A DNA stretch of 64,000 nucleotides, from the NCBI RefSeq assembly GCF_049847105.1, contig NZ_JBNCNS010000007.1, forward strand, positions 124,001 through 188,000, in the 5' to 3' direction. The DNA is from Gordonia sp049847105 (GTDB lineage: Bacteria; Actinomycetota; Actinomycetes; Mycobacteriales; Mycobacteriaceae). The position numbers were made by a program, and so were the translations under genes. The notes under the pieces were generated by a model. That model made no database searches and was not told where the DNA came from. It worked only from the letters and a program-made list of their open reading frames with translations. Shown here one piece after another: positions 1 through 8,049 of the stretch (position 1 is the first letter of the stretch; every line of letters begins with the position of its first letter).

Positions 1-291
1 GAGTTCGGTAGCCTCGACGCCCTGGAGACCGCCGCTGGAGACAGCGCATCGTCACTGCCCACGCGAGCACGGAAGTCGTTGCTGGCCTCCGCCGACTATC
101 TGACGGCTGCCCGCACGGTGGTGCTGGTCCGCACCGATGCGGAAACCATCGACAGCACCGATGACGACCGGCTGCCGGACGCGCCTGCCGATCCCGGCGG
201 GCTCGCCGATCTGATCGACGAACTCGGCATCGGGACGTCGGTGGCGCGCTTGGCCAAAGCCCTCGATTGGCCCGCCCGATCGGACGGATGA
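1..291 (+). CDS. 5'-3' exonuclease, C-terminal part (cut by window edge)
   Basis: Only the last 96 residues lie in the window, read in frame 1 from the first base to TGA at 289-291. The tail (GSLDALETAAGD..., then AARTVVLVRTDAETID) resembles the C-terminal part of stand-alone PolA-like 5'-3' exonucleases, which remove flaps or RNA during repair and replication; the catalytic acidic residues would lie upstream, outside the window. The identification leans on context: in mycobacteria such an exonuclease gene (Rv2090 type) sits beside helY, tatC and tatA, as here. The stop overlaps the next start as ATGA, so the two genes are probably co-translated. The assignment is inferred from position and a short tail. 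Confidence 0.6.
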   Translation, partial: EFGSLDALETAAGDSASSLPTRARKSLLASADYLTAARTVVLVRTDAETIDSTDDDRLPDAPADPGGLADLIDELGIGTSVARLAKALDWPARSDG

Positions 292-587
292 ACCCACGAT
301 CAGGGATCGAGGTTCGTCTCACCGGCTGGATTCTCGTCCCCGTCGAAGAACGCGCACTCGTGGACGCGCTGCTCGAGCGGCATCGACGGCTGACCCTGGC
401 CGAGCCTGGGTGTGTCGCCTTCTCGGTCACTCCGAGTCCCGATCATCCGGACCGGATGATGGTCGCGGAATGCTTCACGGACCGGGATGCCTTCGACGCC
501 CATCAACGTCGGGCCGCGACGTCGGAATGGGGCGCCGCCACTCGCCATCTCCACCGCGAGTACACGATCACCACCGATCCGGCCTGA
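288..587 (+). CDS. ABM-superfamily (antibiotic biosynthesis monooxygenase fold) protein
   Basis: A 99-residue protein. The start at ATG 288 is chosen because it overlaps the previous stop (ATGA) and removes a weak TTG extension. The sequence fits a single dimeric alpha+beta barrel: a strand (EVRLTGWILV), a helix (ALVDALLERHRRLTLAEPGCVAF), a strand (MMVAECFTDRDAFDAHQ) and a final helix. The pattern EPGC..F plus E.F.D..AFDAHQ is typical of ABM proteins, which act as cofactor-free oxygenases or as small-molecule-binding proteins. No haem ligand set can be assigned, so the substrate is unknown. It is probably co-transcribed with the exonuclease and meets the DUF4333 gene tail to tail 25 bp downstream. 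Confidence 0.7.
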   Translation: MNPRSGIEVRLTGWILVPVEERALVDALLERHRRLTLAEPGCVAFSVTPSPDHPDRMMVAECFTDRDAFDAHQRRAATSEWGAATRHLHREYTITTDPA

Positions 588-612
588 ACACACGCGCGGT
601 CGGGAGCGCGAA

Positions 613-1650
613 TCAGCTGGTCGGGCGAGACACCTCGTACTTGCCGTCATCGTCGAGGAATGTCACCGTGACGGTCTGCTGCTGGCCGCCGACGGTGGCC
701 TTGCAGGTGAAGGAAGCCCCTTGCTCAACGCGTTCGCCGGACGGGCACTGGACGTCGGAGACCTCGCTGGCCTGGTAGTCCTCGGTGAGCACCTTCTTGA
801 CGCCGTCTTGCACGGCGTCCTGTGAGATCGTCTTCGGCGCCCAGCCCGGCACCACGAATGCGGTGATCAGGACGATCGCCGCGATCAGGATCGCGGCGCC
901 GCCACCGAACAACAGCAGTCTGCGTCGACCCGACTTTGCCGGAGGCGTGGCCATCGACGAGAACTGGTCGCCACCGAACTGACCGTACGGTGGCCGGCCC
1001 GGATACTGCTGCTGGGGTTGACCGCCGGGCGGCGGGCCGTAGCCGCCCCCCTGTTGGGACGGATCACCGTACTGACCCGAGCCCGCGTACTGCCCGCCAA
1101 CGTTTTGCCCCGCAGCCCCGTACTGGCCCGCAGCCCCGTATTGCCCCGCAGCCCCGTACTGGCCCGGTGCACCGTGTTCGCCGGGCTGCCCGGGGTACCC
1201 CTGGGCCGGCGGGAAGGTGCCGGCAGTCGGCGGTTGTGCGCCGTAAACGGCCGGGTTGCCGTACCCGGGCTGACCGTAAGCCTGCTGGCCGAAGTTCGGC
1301 TGTCCATAATTCTGCTGTCCATAATTCTGCTGGCCGTAGTTCTGTTGGCCCTGTTGGCCCTGTTGGCCGTAGTCATGTTGACCCGGGACCTGCTCCCCCG
1401 GGCCGGGCTGTCCGTACACCGGCTGCCCGTAAACGGGTTGGCCGAGACCCGGTTGCGCGGGGTCGGCCTGCCCTGGACCTTGATCCGGATGGCCGGCCTG
1501 GGAAAAGCCTGGTTGCGGGTATTCGGGTTGCGGTGTCTGCGGCGCGGGTGGCGCGCCCGGCGTCGAGGCATCCGGCGCCGTCACCGGGTCCGATCCATCC
1601 GACTCCGGCTGCTGTCCGCTCGGACGGTTCGGATCGTTCGGCTCGCTCAT
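613..1650 (-). CDS. Membrane-anchored DUF4333 protein with long low-complexity N-terminus
   Basis: A 345-residue protein starting at ATG 1650, preceded by GGGAGAG 5 nt upstream. Roughly residues 1-240 are a disordered Pro/Gln/Gly/Tyr-rich tract built from short repeats (YGQQN, QYGAAG, YGQPV). A basic stop-transfer segment (SGRRRLLLF) leads into one membrane helix near residues 246-268. The last 77 residues are a DUF4333 domain with two cysteines (VQC, FTC) that could form a disulfide outside the membrane. Topology is therefore cytoplasmic tail, one helix, external domain. DUF4333 has no settled biochemical role. In M. tuberculosis a membrane protein (Rv2091c) occupies the same place beside helY. 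It is convergent with the ABM gene. Confidence 0.8.
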   Translation of the reverse strand: MSEPNDPNRPSGQQPESDGSDPVTAPDASTPGAPPAPQTPQPEYPQPGFSQAGHPDQGPGQADPAQPGLGQPVYGQPVYGQPGPGEQVPGQHDYGQQGQQGQQNYGQQNYGQQNYGQPNFGQQAYGQPGYGNPAVYGAQPPTAGTFPPAQGYPGQPGEHGAPGQYGAAGQYGAAGQYGAAGQNVGGQYAGSGQYGDPSQQGGGYGPPPGGQPQQQYPGRPPYGQFGGDQFSSMATPPAKSGRRRLLLFGGGAAILIAAIVLITAFVVPGWAPKTISQDAVQDGVKKVLTEDYQASEVSDVQCPSGERVEQGASFTCKATVGGQQQTVTVTFLDDDGKYEVSRPTS

Positions 1651-1856
1651 GCGTCTCTCCCGCTCTGCCCGGTGTCTGGGCACCGTTACGCCTGGACATG
1701 GCGGTCGTCGAGGGAGGAAAGCGCCCCGCCGCAGGTCCCACGGCGAGTGGTCGAACCGGCCCACCCCGTACTCCCGACCGCGTGGAGAACGTTACCTCAC
1801 ACGTCGGGAGCCCAGCGCGCTCCTGATGCGCGTGTGGTACAGCAGTTGGGTCGCCA

Positions 1857-4664
1857 TCAGCGCAGCTCGGCAGCCACCACGCCACGCCGAATCGCGCCGA
1901 CGGCCGCGCGTGCGGAACCGGCGAGCCGGGTATCGGCCCCCACGCCGAGCCTGATCTGCTCCAGCAGGTCGATGACCTGACGATTCCACCGGACGAAGTC
2001 ACCCGGCGACAGCAACTGACCACGCTCCCCCGCGGCGGCCAGCGACTCGGTGAGCGAACGTCCAGATGCCCACAGCGACACCGCAACCGAGAATCCGGTG
2101 TCCGGCTCCCGAGTGGCGTCGACGCGATGCCTCGACTCGACGGTGGTCACCTCCCGCCAGATCTCGACGGTACGGGCGAGAGCGTCGCGCTGCGCGGCAT
2201 TGCCGGGCATGGCGTCGATACCCGAATAGCTCTCCCGGCGAGCCTCGAAGACCATCGCGGCAACCACCGCGGCCAGTTCATGGGGAGCCAACGCGTCCCA
2301 GACCCCGGCCCTGATGCACTCGGTCACGAGCAGGTCGCTCTCGCTGTAGATTCGGCTGAGTAGATGACCCGCCGCGGTCACGGACGTCTCCCGTCCGCCC
2401 GATCCATCGAGATACCCGAGTTCGGTGAGGACTCCGACGATCCGGCCGAACTGCACGCCCAGCGTCGAGGTACGTTCCCCGATCGCACGGTCGGCGGACA
2501 CGATCTCGCGGACCACCCGATTGCGTCGCTCGGCGAGCCGGAACAGTTCGTCGTTGCCGTCGAGCCGGTGCGCCGGATGATTCCGCAACATCGACCGCAG
2601 ACGCCCGAGTTCACGATCATCCGCGGCCGCGGCGCGCTTCTTCGAGCGACCGCGCGGCATCTCGATCCCGGTTGATCGGAGTGCGGACGCGAGGTCGCGG
2701 CGCCCTTTCCCGGTGCGCCGATCGAGGTGTTTTGGCAACCGCATGTTGCCGAGGACCTGTGGTGGATTGACGAAGTCGCGGGTGCCGACCCGGCCGCACC
2801 AGGCGTCTTCGCTCAACACCAGCGGCTTGGGATCGACCGATTGCGCGGCCGGTTCGAGAACCACCGCGAGACCTCGATGGCGACCACCGTGCAGGCCGAT
2901 CACGTGTCCGCGCTTCAACGCAGCCAGATCGGCCACCGTCGACTGCGTGTTTGCCGTGCGGCGCTCGAACTTGAGGTCGCGCTCACGGCGCCGGATGTCC
3001 TCGCGCAGTTGCACATACCCGAGGAACCCCTGATAGGAGTCGTGGCTGTCAGGATTGTCGACGTCGGGCTCGAGGACACCCGGCTCGAGCCCCCGGTTCT
3101 CGGCCGCCCCGGTCAGTTCGATATCGAGTTTGCGCAACCGGCGACGGGCCTCGTCGGCCTTGCGCGCCTCACCGACCACGGATCGGTCGGCCTGGAACTG
3201 GGCGAAGGACCGGTTCAGGAGTTCGCGCGACCCGGCGAGGCCGAGGCGGCCGATCAGGTTGACCGCCATGTTGTACTCGGGCTGGAACGAGCTGCGCAAC
3301 GGAAAGGTGCGGGCGCCCGCCAGACCCGCGACCTCTTCGGGCACGAGGTCGGGGGTCCACACGACCACCGCGTGCCCTTCGACGTCGATCCCTCGCCGAC
3401 CGGCCCGACCGGTCAACTGCGTGAACTCGCCGGGCGTCAGGTCGACGTGGGCTTCGCCGTTGAACTTGATCAGCCGCTCGAGGGCGACGGTGCGGGCGGG
3501 CATGTTGATGCCCAGCGCGAGTGTCTCCGTAGCAAAGACCATCCTGACCAGACCGAGCGTGAAGAGCTCCTCCACGGTATGCCGGAACGTCGGCAGCAGC
3601 CCCGCGTGGTGCGCGGCGAAGCCCCGTCGCAACCCCGCCCGCCACTCGGCGACCCCGAGGATCTCCTCGTCGGCCGGTGACAGTTCGGTCAGGTGTCGGT
3701 CCACCACCTCGTCCACTGCCTGCGATTCCGGTGGCGTCAGCAGATTCAGCCCGGACCGCAGACACTGCGCGAGGGCGCCGTCGCAGCCGGCGCGGGAGAA
3801 GATGAAGCCGATCGCCGGCAGCAGGCCTTCCCGATCGAGACGCGCGACCAGATCGGGGCGGGACGGCGGCCGAGCGCCGCCACCTCGTCGCCCGCCCCGC
3901 GGCGGCGGCCCGCGACGGCCCCGGCCCTGACCGCGGTCGCCCCGGTCGTCGGCCGTCAGGACCCGGTGTCGGATGTAGCGTTTGAGCTCCGGGTTCACCT
4001 GCGCACGCGCCGCTTTCGACGGGCTCGGGGTGTCGGCGGCCGAGTCGAAGAGGTCGAACATGCGGGTGCCCACCAGCATGTGCTGGCTCAGCGGAACCGG
4101 GCGGTGTTCGTCCACGACGACGGTGGTGTCGCCGCGGACGGTCTGGATCCAGTCGCCGAACTCCTCGGCGTTGCTGACCGTCGCGGACAGACTCACGACC
4201 CGCACCGACGGTTCGAGGTGCAGGATGACCTCCTCCCACACGGCACCACGGAACCGGTCCGCAAGGAAATGCACCTCGTCCATCACCACATGGGAAAGAC
4301 CTTGCAGCGCACGCGAGTCCGCGTAGATCATATTGCGCACGACCTCGGTGGTCATCACCACCACCGGTGCGTCGGAGTTGATCGACTGGTCGCCGGTCAG
4401 CAGACCGACCGAGGCGGCCCCGTGGATCGCGACCAGGTCGGCGTACTTCTGGTTGCTCAGTGCCTTGATCGGCGTCGTGTAAAAGCATTTCGTTCCGCCC
4501 GCGAGCGCGAGGTGAACGGCGAATTCACCGACGATCGTCTTCCCCGCGCCGGTCGGCGCGCACACGAGGACGCCGTGCCCGGCTTCCAATGCGACGCAGG
4601 CGCGGCGCTGGAAGTCGTCGAGCCGGAAGGCGAGCCGGTCGGTGAACTCGTCGAGCCGGCTCAC
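1857..4664 (-). CDS. helY: DEVH-box ATP-dependent RNA/DNA helicase HelY
   Basis: A 935-residue Ski2/Mtr4-like superfamily 2 helicase. Walker A (APTGAGKT) is at residues 36-43 and the DEVH box at 129-132; motif III (SLSATVSN), a second RecA-like domain (IGFIFSRAGCDGAL), motif VI (QLTGRAGRRG) and a DSHCT-type C-terminal region follow. Residues about 239-268 are an Arg/Gly-rich linker between the two RecA domains. It is likely to unwind RNA or structured nucleic acid in the cytoplasm. The GTG start at 4664 overlaps the tatC stop as GTGA; starting further upstream would only re-read tatC in another frame. The length is close to mycobacterial HelY (about 906). The pafBC-tatA-tatC-helY order is conserved. 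Confidence 0.93.
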   Translation of the reverse strand: MSRLDEFTDRLAFRLDDFQRRACVALEAGHGVLVCAPTGAGKTIVGEFAVHLALAGGTKCFYTTPIKALSNQKYADLVAIHGAASVGLLTGDQSINSDAPVVVMTTEVVRNMIYADSRALQGLSHVVMDEVHFLADRFRGAVWEEVILHLEPSVRVVSLSATVSNAEEFGDWIQTVRGDTTVVVDEHRPVPLSQHMLVGTRMFDLFDSAADTPSPSKAARAQVNPELKRYIRHRVLTADDRGDRGQGRGRRGPPPRGGRRGGGARPPSRPDLVARLDREGLLPAIGFIFSRAGCDGALAQCLRSGLNLLTPPESQAVDEVVDRHLTELSPADEEILGVAEWRAGLRRGFAAHHAGLLPTFRHTVEELFTLGLVRMVFATETLALGINMPARTVALERLIKFNGEAHVDLTPGEFTQLTGRAGRRGIDVEGHAVVVWTPDLVPEEVAGLAGARTFPLRSSFQPEYNMAVNLIGRLGLAGSRELLNRSFAQFQADRSVVGEARKADEARRRLRKLDIELTGAAENRGLEPGVLEPDVDNPDSHDSYQGFLGYVQLREDIRRRERDLKFERRTANTQSTVADLAALKRGHVIGLHGGRHRGLAVVLEPAAQSVDPKPLVLSEDAWCGRVGTRDFVNPPQVLGNMRLPKHLDRRTGKGRRDLASALRSTGIEMPRGRSKKRAAAADDRELGRLRSMLRNHPAHRLDGNDELFRLAERRNRVVREIVSADRAIGERTSTLGVQFGRIVGVLTELGYLDGSGGRETSVTAAGHLLSRIYSESDLLVTECIRAGVWDALAPHELAAVVAAMVFEARRESYSGIDAMPGNAAQRDALARTVEIWREVTTVESRHRVDATREPDTGFSVAVSLWASGRSLTESLAAAGERGQLLSPGDFVRWNRQVIDLLEQIRLGVGADTRLAGSARAAVGAIRRGVVAAELR

Positions 4665-5650
4665 AGGATGTCGTCGAAGGTGTCGCGGTCTCGCACCGAG
4701 GTACGGACTGCCGAGGCGCTCTGCCCGCCGCGGGCGGGCTGCGACGGTGCCATCGGCGACGCCGTGGGTGAGGGACCGGTCGCCGGGAGCGGGCTCGCCT
4801 GGTCGTCGGGTATCGACGACCAATCCGTTGCCGCCTGCCGCTTGCGCCGCTTGTCGTTGATCCGCGCGAACTGGATCGCGACCTCCAGGAGCACCGTCAA
4901 CGCGACCGACAACGCGAGCATGCTGAAGGGATCCTGCCCGGGGGTCGCGATCGCCGCGAAGACGAACAATGCGAACACCAACCCACGACGCCACGACTTG
5001 AGACGCTCATAGGTCAGGACGCCGATGATGTTCAGCGCGACGATCAGGAGTGGCAACTCGAAGCTGACGCCGAAGATGATCAGCAGATGCAGCATGAACC
5101 CGAAGTACTGGTCGCCGGCCAGCGCGGTCACCTGCACGTCGTTGCCGACCGTCAGCAAGAAATGGAAGGCCTTCGAGACGACGAGATAGGCAAGGATCGC
5201 TCCGGTCACGAAGAGGGCGGCGGCGGCAGACACGAAACCGACCGCGTATCGGCGTTCGTTCGAGTGCAGACCGGGGGTGATGAACTCCCAGATCTGATAA
5301 AGCCAGATCGGGCAGGCGAGCACCACGCCGGCGGTCAGTGCGACCTTGAGTCGCAACATGAACTGATCGAACGGACCGGTCGCCAGGAGGCGGCACGAAC
5401 CGTCGGCGGTGAGCGTTGCTCGTGAGGACGAGGGCAGATCGCAGTACGGCCCGCGCAGCAACTCGCCCAGTGACGGGGTGCCGAACAGGCCGTGCGTGTA
5501 CCAGATGAAGCCGATGATCGTCGTCACGACGATCGCGAGCATCGCGATGACAACTCGGGTGCGGAGCTCGTAGAGATGCTCCACCAACGGCATGGTGCCG
5601 TCGGGGTTGAGCTTGCGTTTACGGCGTCTCGGGTCGAGAGAAATTCGCAC
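4661..5650 (-). CDS. tatC: Twin-arginine translocase subunit TatC
   Basis: A 329-residue polytopic membrane protein. A basic N-terminus (RISLDPRRRKRKLNPDGTMPLVEHLYELRTR contains the TatC hallmark MPLVEHLYELR) precedes six predicted membrane helices, and the family signature FVTGAILAYLVV and FGVSFELPLLIV segments are present. TatC binds the RR signal peptide and, with TatA, exports folded proteins. After the sixth helix a roughly 60-residue hydrophilic tail rich in Pro/Ser/Arg is longer than in E. coli but common in actinobacteria. It lies 32 bp downstream of tatA and overlaps helY. No TatB is seen in the window. Confidence 0.96.
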   Translation of the reverse strand: MRISLDPRRRKRKLNPDGTMPLVEHLYELRTRVVIAMLAIVVTTIIGFIWYTHGLFGTPSLGELLRGPYCDLPSSSRATLTADGSCRLLATGPFDQFMLRLKVALTAGVVLACPIWLYQIWEFITPGLHSNERRYAVGFVSAAAALFVTGAILAYLVVSKAFHFLLTVGNDVQVTALAGDQYFGFMLHLLIIFGVSFELPLLIVALNIIGVLTYERLKSWRRGLVFALFVFAAIATPGQDPFSMLALSVALTVLLEVAIQFARINDKRRKRQAATDWSSIPDDQASPLPATGPSPTASPMAPSQPARGGQSASAVRTSVRDRDTFDDIL

Positions 5651-5682
5651 GCGGGTGCCCTGGCCTCGGTTCCGCCGAGCGC

Positions 5683-5985
5683 CTACGCGGACTTCTTCAC
5701 GTCATCGGGCGATTTCGGCGCAGGATTCGCCTGCGTGGAGTTCGTCTGCGTGGAATTCGTGGGCGTGGAATTCGTGGGAGCTTCGCCTGGAGGAAGCTCG
5801 CGTGTGGTCGGCGCGGCCGGCTCGTCGGCGTCCTTGCCGTCGTTCTGCATCTCCTTGACCTCGCTCTTGAAGATCCGCAACGACTGGCCCAGACCGCGGG
5901 CGGCGTCGGGCAGCTTCTTGGAGCCGAACAAGATCACCACCACGAGCAAGACGATCACCCAGTGCCACCAGGACAAAGCGCCCAT
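5683..5985 (-). CDS. tatA: Sec-independent translocase subunit TatA
   Basis: A 100-residue protein. ATG 5985 is chosen because GGAGGT lies 6 nt upstream; an in-frame extension to 6015 would bury that ribosome site. One N-terminal helix (WWHWVIVLLVVVILFG) is followed by the TatA hinge FGSKKLPD and an amphipathic helix (ARGLGQSLRIFKSEVKEM). TatA oligomers form the protein-conducting element with TatC, encoded just downstream. The C-terminal 45 residues are disordered and include three TNST(P/Q) repeats encoded by a 15-bp tandem repeat. The gene lies 81 bp downstream of pafC on the same strand. Confidence 0.95.
   Translation of the reverse strand: MGALSWWHWVIVLLVVVILFGSKKLPDAARGLGQSLRIFKSEVKEMQNDGKDADEPAAPTTRELPPGEAPTNSTPTNSTQTNSTQANPAPKSPDDVKKSA
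5731..5775. repeat. 15-bp tandem repeat inside tatA
   Basis: Three adjacent copies of a 15-bp unit (ctgcgtggagttcgt, ctgcgtggaattcgt, gggcgtggaattcgt) sit in the 3' part of tatA. They encode TNST(P/Q) units in the disordered tail. Copy-number change by multiples of 15 keeps the frame, so the tail length may vary between strains. Confidence 0.85.
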
Positions 5986-6066
5986 GTTTCTACCTCCGAA
6001 TCGCGACGTTCCCAATGCTACCCGAGGAAAGGCGGGCAGCCGAGTGCACGGCCGATCGCTGCGGCC

Positions 6067-7041
6067 TCACTGATAGCGTGCTCGGGCTGCCGCAGCCGTC
6101 GAGGCGACCATATCAGCGATGCCGAGGTCCGAGACAGGTCTGACGCGGCCCCCGAAACCCAGCAGGAACCGCGACAGCCAGTCCACCGAGCCGTAGACGA
6201 GGCGTGCGCGCAGTGGCGCTTGCGGGTCCGTGCGGTTCTCGACCGGCTCGAGCGGCTCGACGAGGTAGTAATCGAGGATCCAGAGCTCGTCCGGGTCGAT
6301 CTCGATCTCGGCCGACGGCAGATCCGGATTGTCGGAGAGGATCGCCGACTGCGGATGTGCGACGGCTTCCGCGGGCGGGGTGGCCGGTTCGTCCAGGATG
6401 GTCGCGGTCTCGACCCGATCGAACCGAAACAACCGCACGCCGTCGCTGCTGCGGCACCAGGCCTCGAGGTAAGTGTTGCCGTCCATGGTCTGAAGTCGGA
6501 TCGGATCGACGACGCGTTCGGTCACGCTGTCCCGGGTCGCGGAGTAATAGCGGATCTCGAGGGCCCGCGCGGCTCGTACCGCGTCGCGGATGGTCGTGTA
6601 GGTGGGGTTGTCGGTGTCGTCACCCTCGTCGCCACCGCCACCGGTCGGGACCGGCAGGCGCTTCTCCGAAGCCCCGACGGCCTGCTCGATCTTGGCGATG
6701 GCCCGACGCGCGGCCGCGCGGTCGACCGCACCGGGCATGTCGAGCAGGGCGCGGAGGGCGACGAGCATGGTGCTCGCCTCAGTGCTGGTGAGGCTCAGTG
6801 GACGATTCATCCCGGCCGTGAACCCGACCTCCACGTAACCCTGTTCGAACTGCAGGTCGATGAGGTCGTCGGGAAAGTGTCCGGGCAGGCCACACACGAA
6901 GAGGAGTTCGAGGTCCTTGGTCAGCTGCCGGGGAGTGATGCCGAGGTCGCGGGCGGCCTGATCCAGAGCGATACCGCGTCGGGCGGCGAAATACGGGACC
7001 AGCGCGAGCAAGCGACTGAACCGATCCGGACGCGGGGCCAT
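6067..7041 (-). CDS. pafC: WYL-domain transcriptional activator PafC
   Basis: A 324-residue protein with an N-terminal winged-helix region (DQAARDLGITPRQLTKDLELLF) and a WYL domain (ALEIRYYSATRDSVTERVVDPIRLQTMDG, then TYLEAWCRSSDGVRLFRFDRV) plus a WCX-type C-terminus. In mycobacteria PafB and PafC form a heterodimer that activates the LexA/RecA-independent DNA-damage response, probably after sensing a nucleic-acid ligand through the WYL domains. The ATG at 7041 shares one base with the pafB stop, so the two are translationally coupled. tatA follows downstream. Confidence 0.93.
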   Translation of the reverse strand: MAPRPDRFSRLLALVPYFAARRGIALDQAARDLGITPRQLTKDLELLFVCGLPGHFPDDLIDLQFEQGYVEVGFTAGMNRPLSLTSTEASTMLVALRALLDMPGAVDRAAARRAIAKIEQAVGASEKRLPVPTGGGGDEGDDTDNPTYTTIRDAVRAARALEIRYYSATRDSVTERVVDPIRLQTMDGNTYLEAWCRSSDGVRLFRFDRVETATILDEPATPPAEAVAHPQSAILSDNPDLPSAEIEIDPDELWILDYYLVEPLEPVENRTDPQAPLRARLVYGSVDWLSRFLLGFGGRVRPVSDLGIADMVASTAAAARARYQ

Positions 7042-8033
7042 CAGGCGCTCGCCCCGGTGAGTCGGTCCAGCGATGCGATCACCATGTCACGCAATTCGGG
7101 AGGCGACAGCACCACTGCGTCGGCGCCGGCGCCCAGCGCCATGCGGGCCAGCGTGGACATCGACCGGATCTCGATCTCCAGGACGTCGCCCGACTCGCCG
7201 TCGTGGTCGTGGCCGGCCGCGTGGGTGGCGAGGCGTCGTAGTCCGGCGGCACGGTCGGCCGCCACCCAGATCCGCGCGGTCCGGCCGTCCGAACCGGCCG
7301 CCGACTCGACGGCGGTCGTGACGATGGTCTGCAGATCGGTGTCGGCCGGGACGCTGACGGCACCCGGGTCGCCGACCGCGGTGACGTCCGAGATCCGGGA
7401 GAGTCGGAAGGTGCGGGTGGCCGCGCGGTCGCGGTCGTGCCCGACGACGTACCAGCGCCCCCGATGGGTCACCACCCCCCACGGCTCCAGTGTTCGGGTG
7501 GCCGCTGTCGACGCCGCGCCCGACCGGTAGGTGAAGGTCACCACCTGCGACGCCCCGATCGCCGACAACAACGTCGCCAGAGCCGATTCCGAGCCGACCG
7601 ACCGGGCGGACAGTGCGGCGGAGAAGCCGATCTCGTCGTCGGTGCGGACGTCGATGCCTGCGGCCTGGAGCTTGAGTACGGCCGTCTGTGAGATCGCCGC
7701 GATCTCCGGGGCATCCCACAGCGCCGCGGCCATCGCGACCACGGCGGCCTCCGAACGGTCGAGCTCGATGTCGGGCAGTTCGTAGCTGTCCCGGTTGATC
7801 CGGTACCCGTCGGCACCACCCGACAACCGCTCGCGGCCCGTCACCAGTGGGATGCCGAGGTCGCGCAGCTCGGTCTTGTCGCGCTCGAACATCCGGTTGA
7901 AGGCCTCGACGGACTGACCGTCGTCGCTGTAGCCCTTGACGTTGCGGCGGATGTACTCCGCGGTCACGAACTGGCTGGTCGACAGCAGGCAGATCACGAG
8001 ATTCAGCAGGCGTTCGACTTTCGGGGTTGACAC
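7041..8033 (-). CDS. pafB: WYL-domain transcriptional activator PafB
   Basis: A 330-residue partner of PafC. The N-terminus (KVERLLNLVICLLSTSQFVTAEYIRRNVKGY) is the usual PafB start, with a winged-helix fold; the WYL domain follows (VTFTYRSGAASTAATRTLEPWGVVTHRGRWYVVG). It starts at GTG 8033. There is no Shine-Dalgarno, but TAAGCT lies at -12 to -7, so the gene may also have its own leaderless promoter in the 16-bp gap after pafA. Despite the name, PafBC are not needed for pupylation itself; the link to pafA is positional and regulatory. Confidence 0.93.
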   Translation of the reverse strand: MSTPKVERLLNLVICLLSTSQFVTAEYIRRNVKGYSDDGQSVEAFNRMFERDKTELRDLGIPLVTGRERLSGGADGYRINRDSYELPDIELDRSEAAVVAMAAALWDAPEIAAISQTAVLKLQAAGIDVRTDDEIGFSAALSARSVGSESALATLLSAIGASQVVTFTYRSGAASTAATRTLEPWGVVTHRGRWYVVGHDRDRAATRTFRLSRISDVTAVGDPGAVSVPADTDLQTIVTTAVESAAGSDGRTARIWVAADRAAGLRRLATHAAGHDHDGESGDVLEIEIRSMSTLARMALGAGADAVVLSPPELRDMVIASLDRLTGASA

Positions 8034-8039
8034 CGGAAC

Positions 8040-8045
8040 AGCTTA
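8040..8045 (-). promoter_or_regulatory. Putative -10 hexamer for leaderless pafB transcript
   Basis: TAAGCT on the minus strand ends 7 nt before the pafB GTG, which would place the transcription start on the start codon. It lies between the pafA stop and pafB. The call is from pattern and spacing only. Confidence 0.45.
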
Positions 8046-8049
8046 CGCA

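Noticed and set aside
3693..5012. Long plus-strand open frame opposite helY and tatC
   Set aside because: It is antisense to two clear genes, has no recognisable domain and shows the Arg/Ala-rich composition expected from the complementary strand of GC-rich coding DNA.
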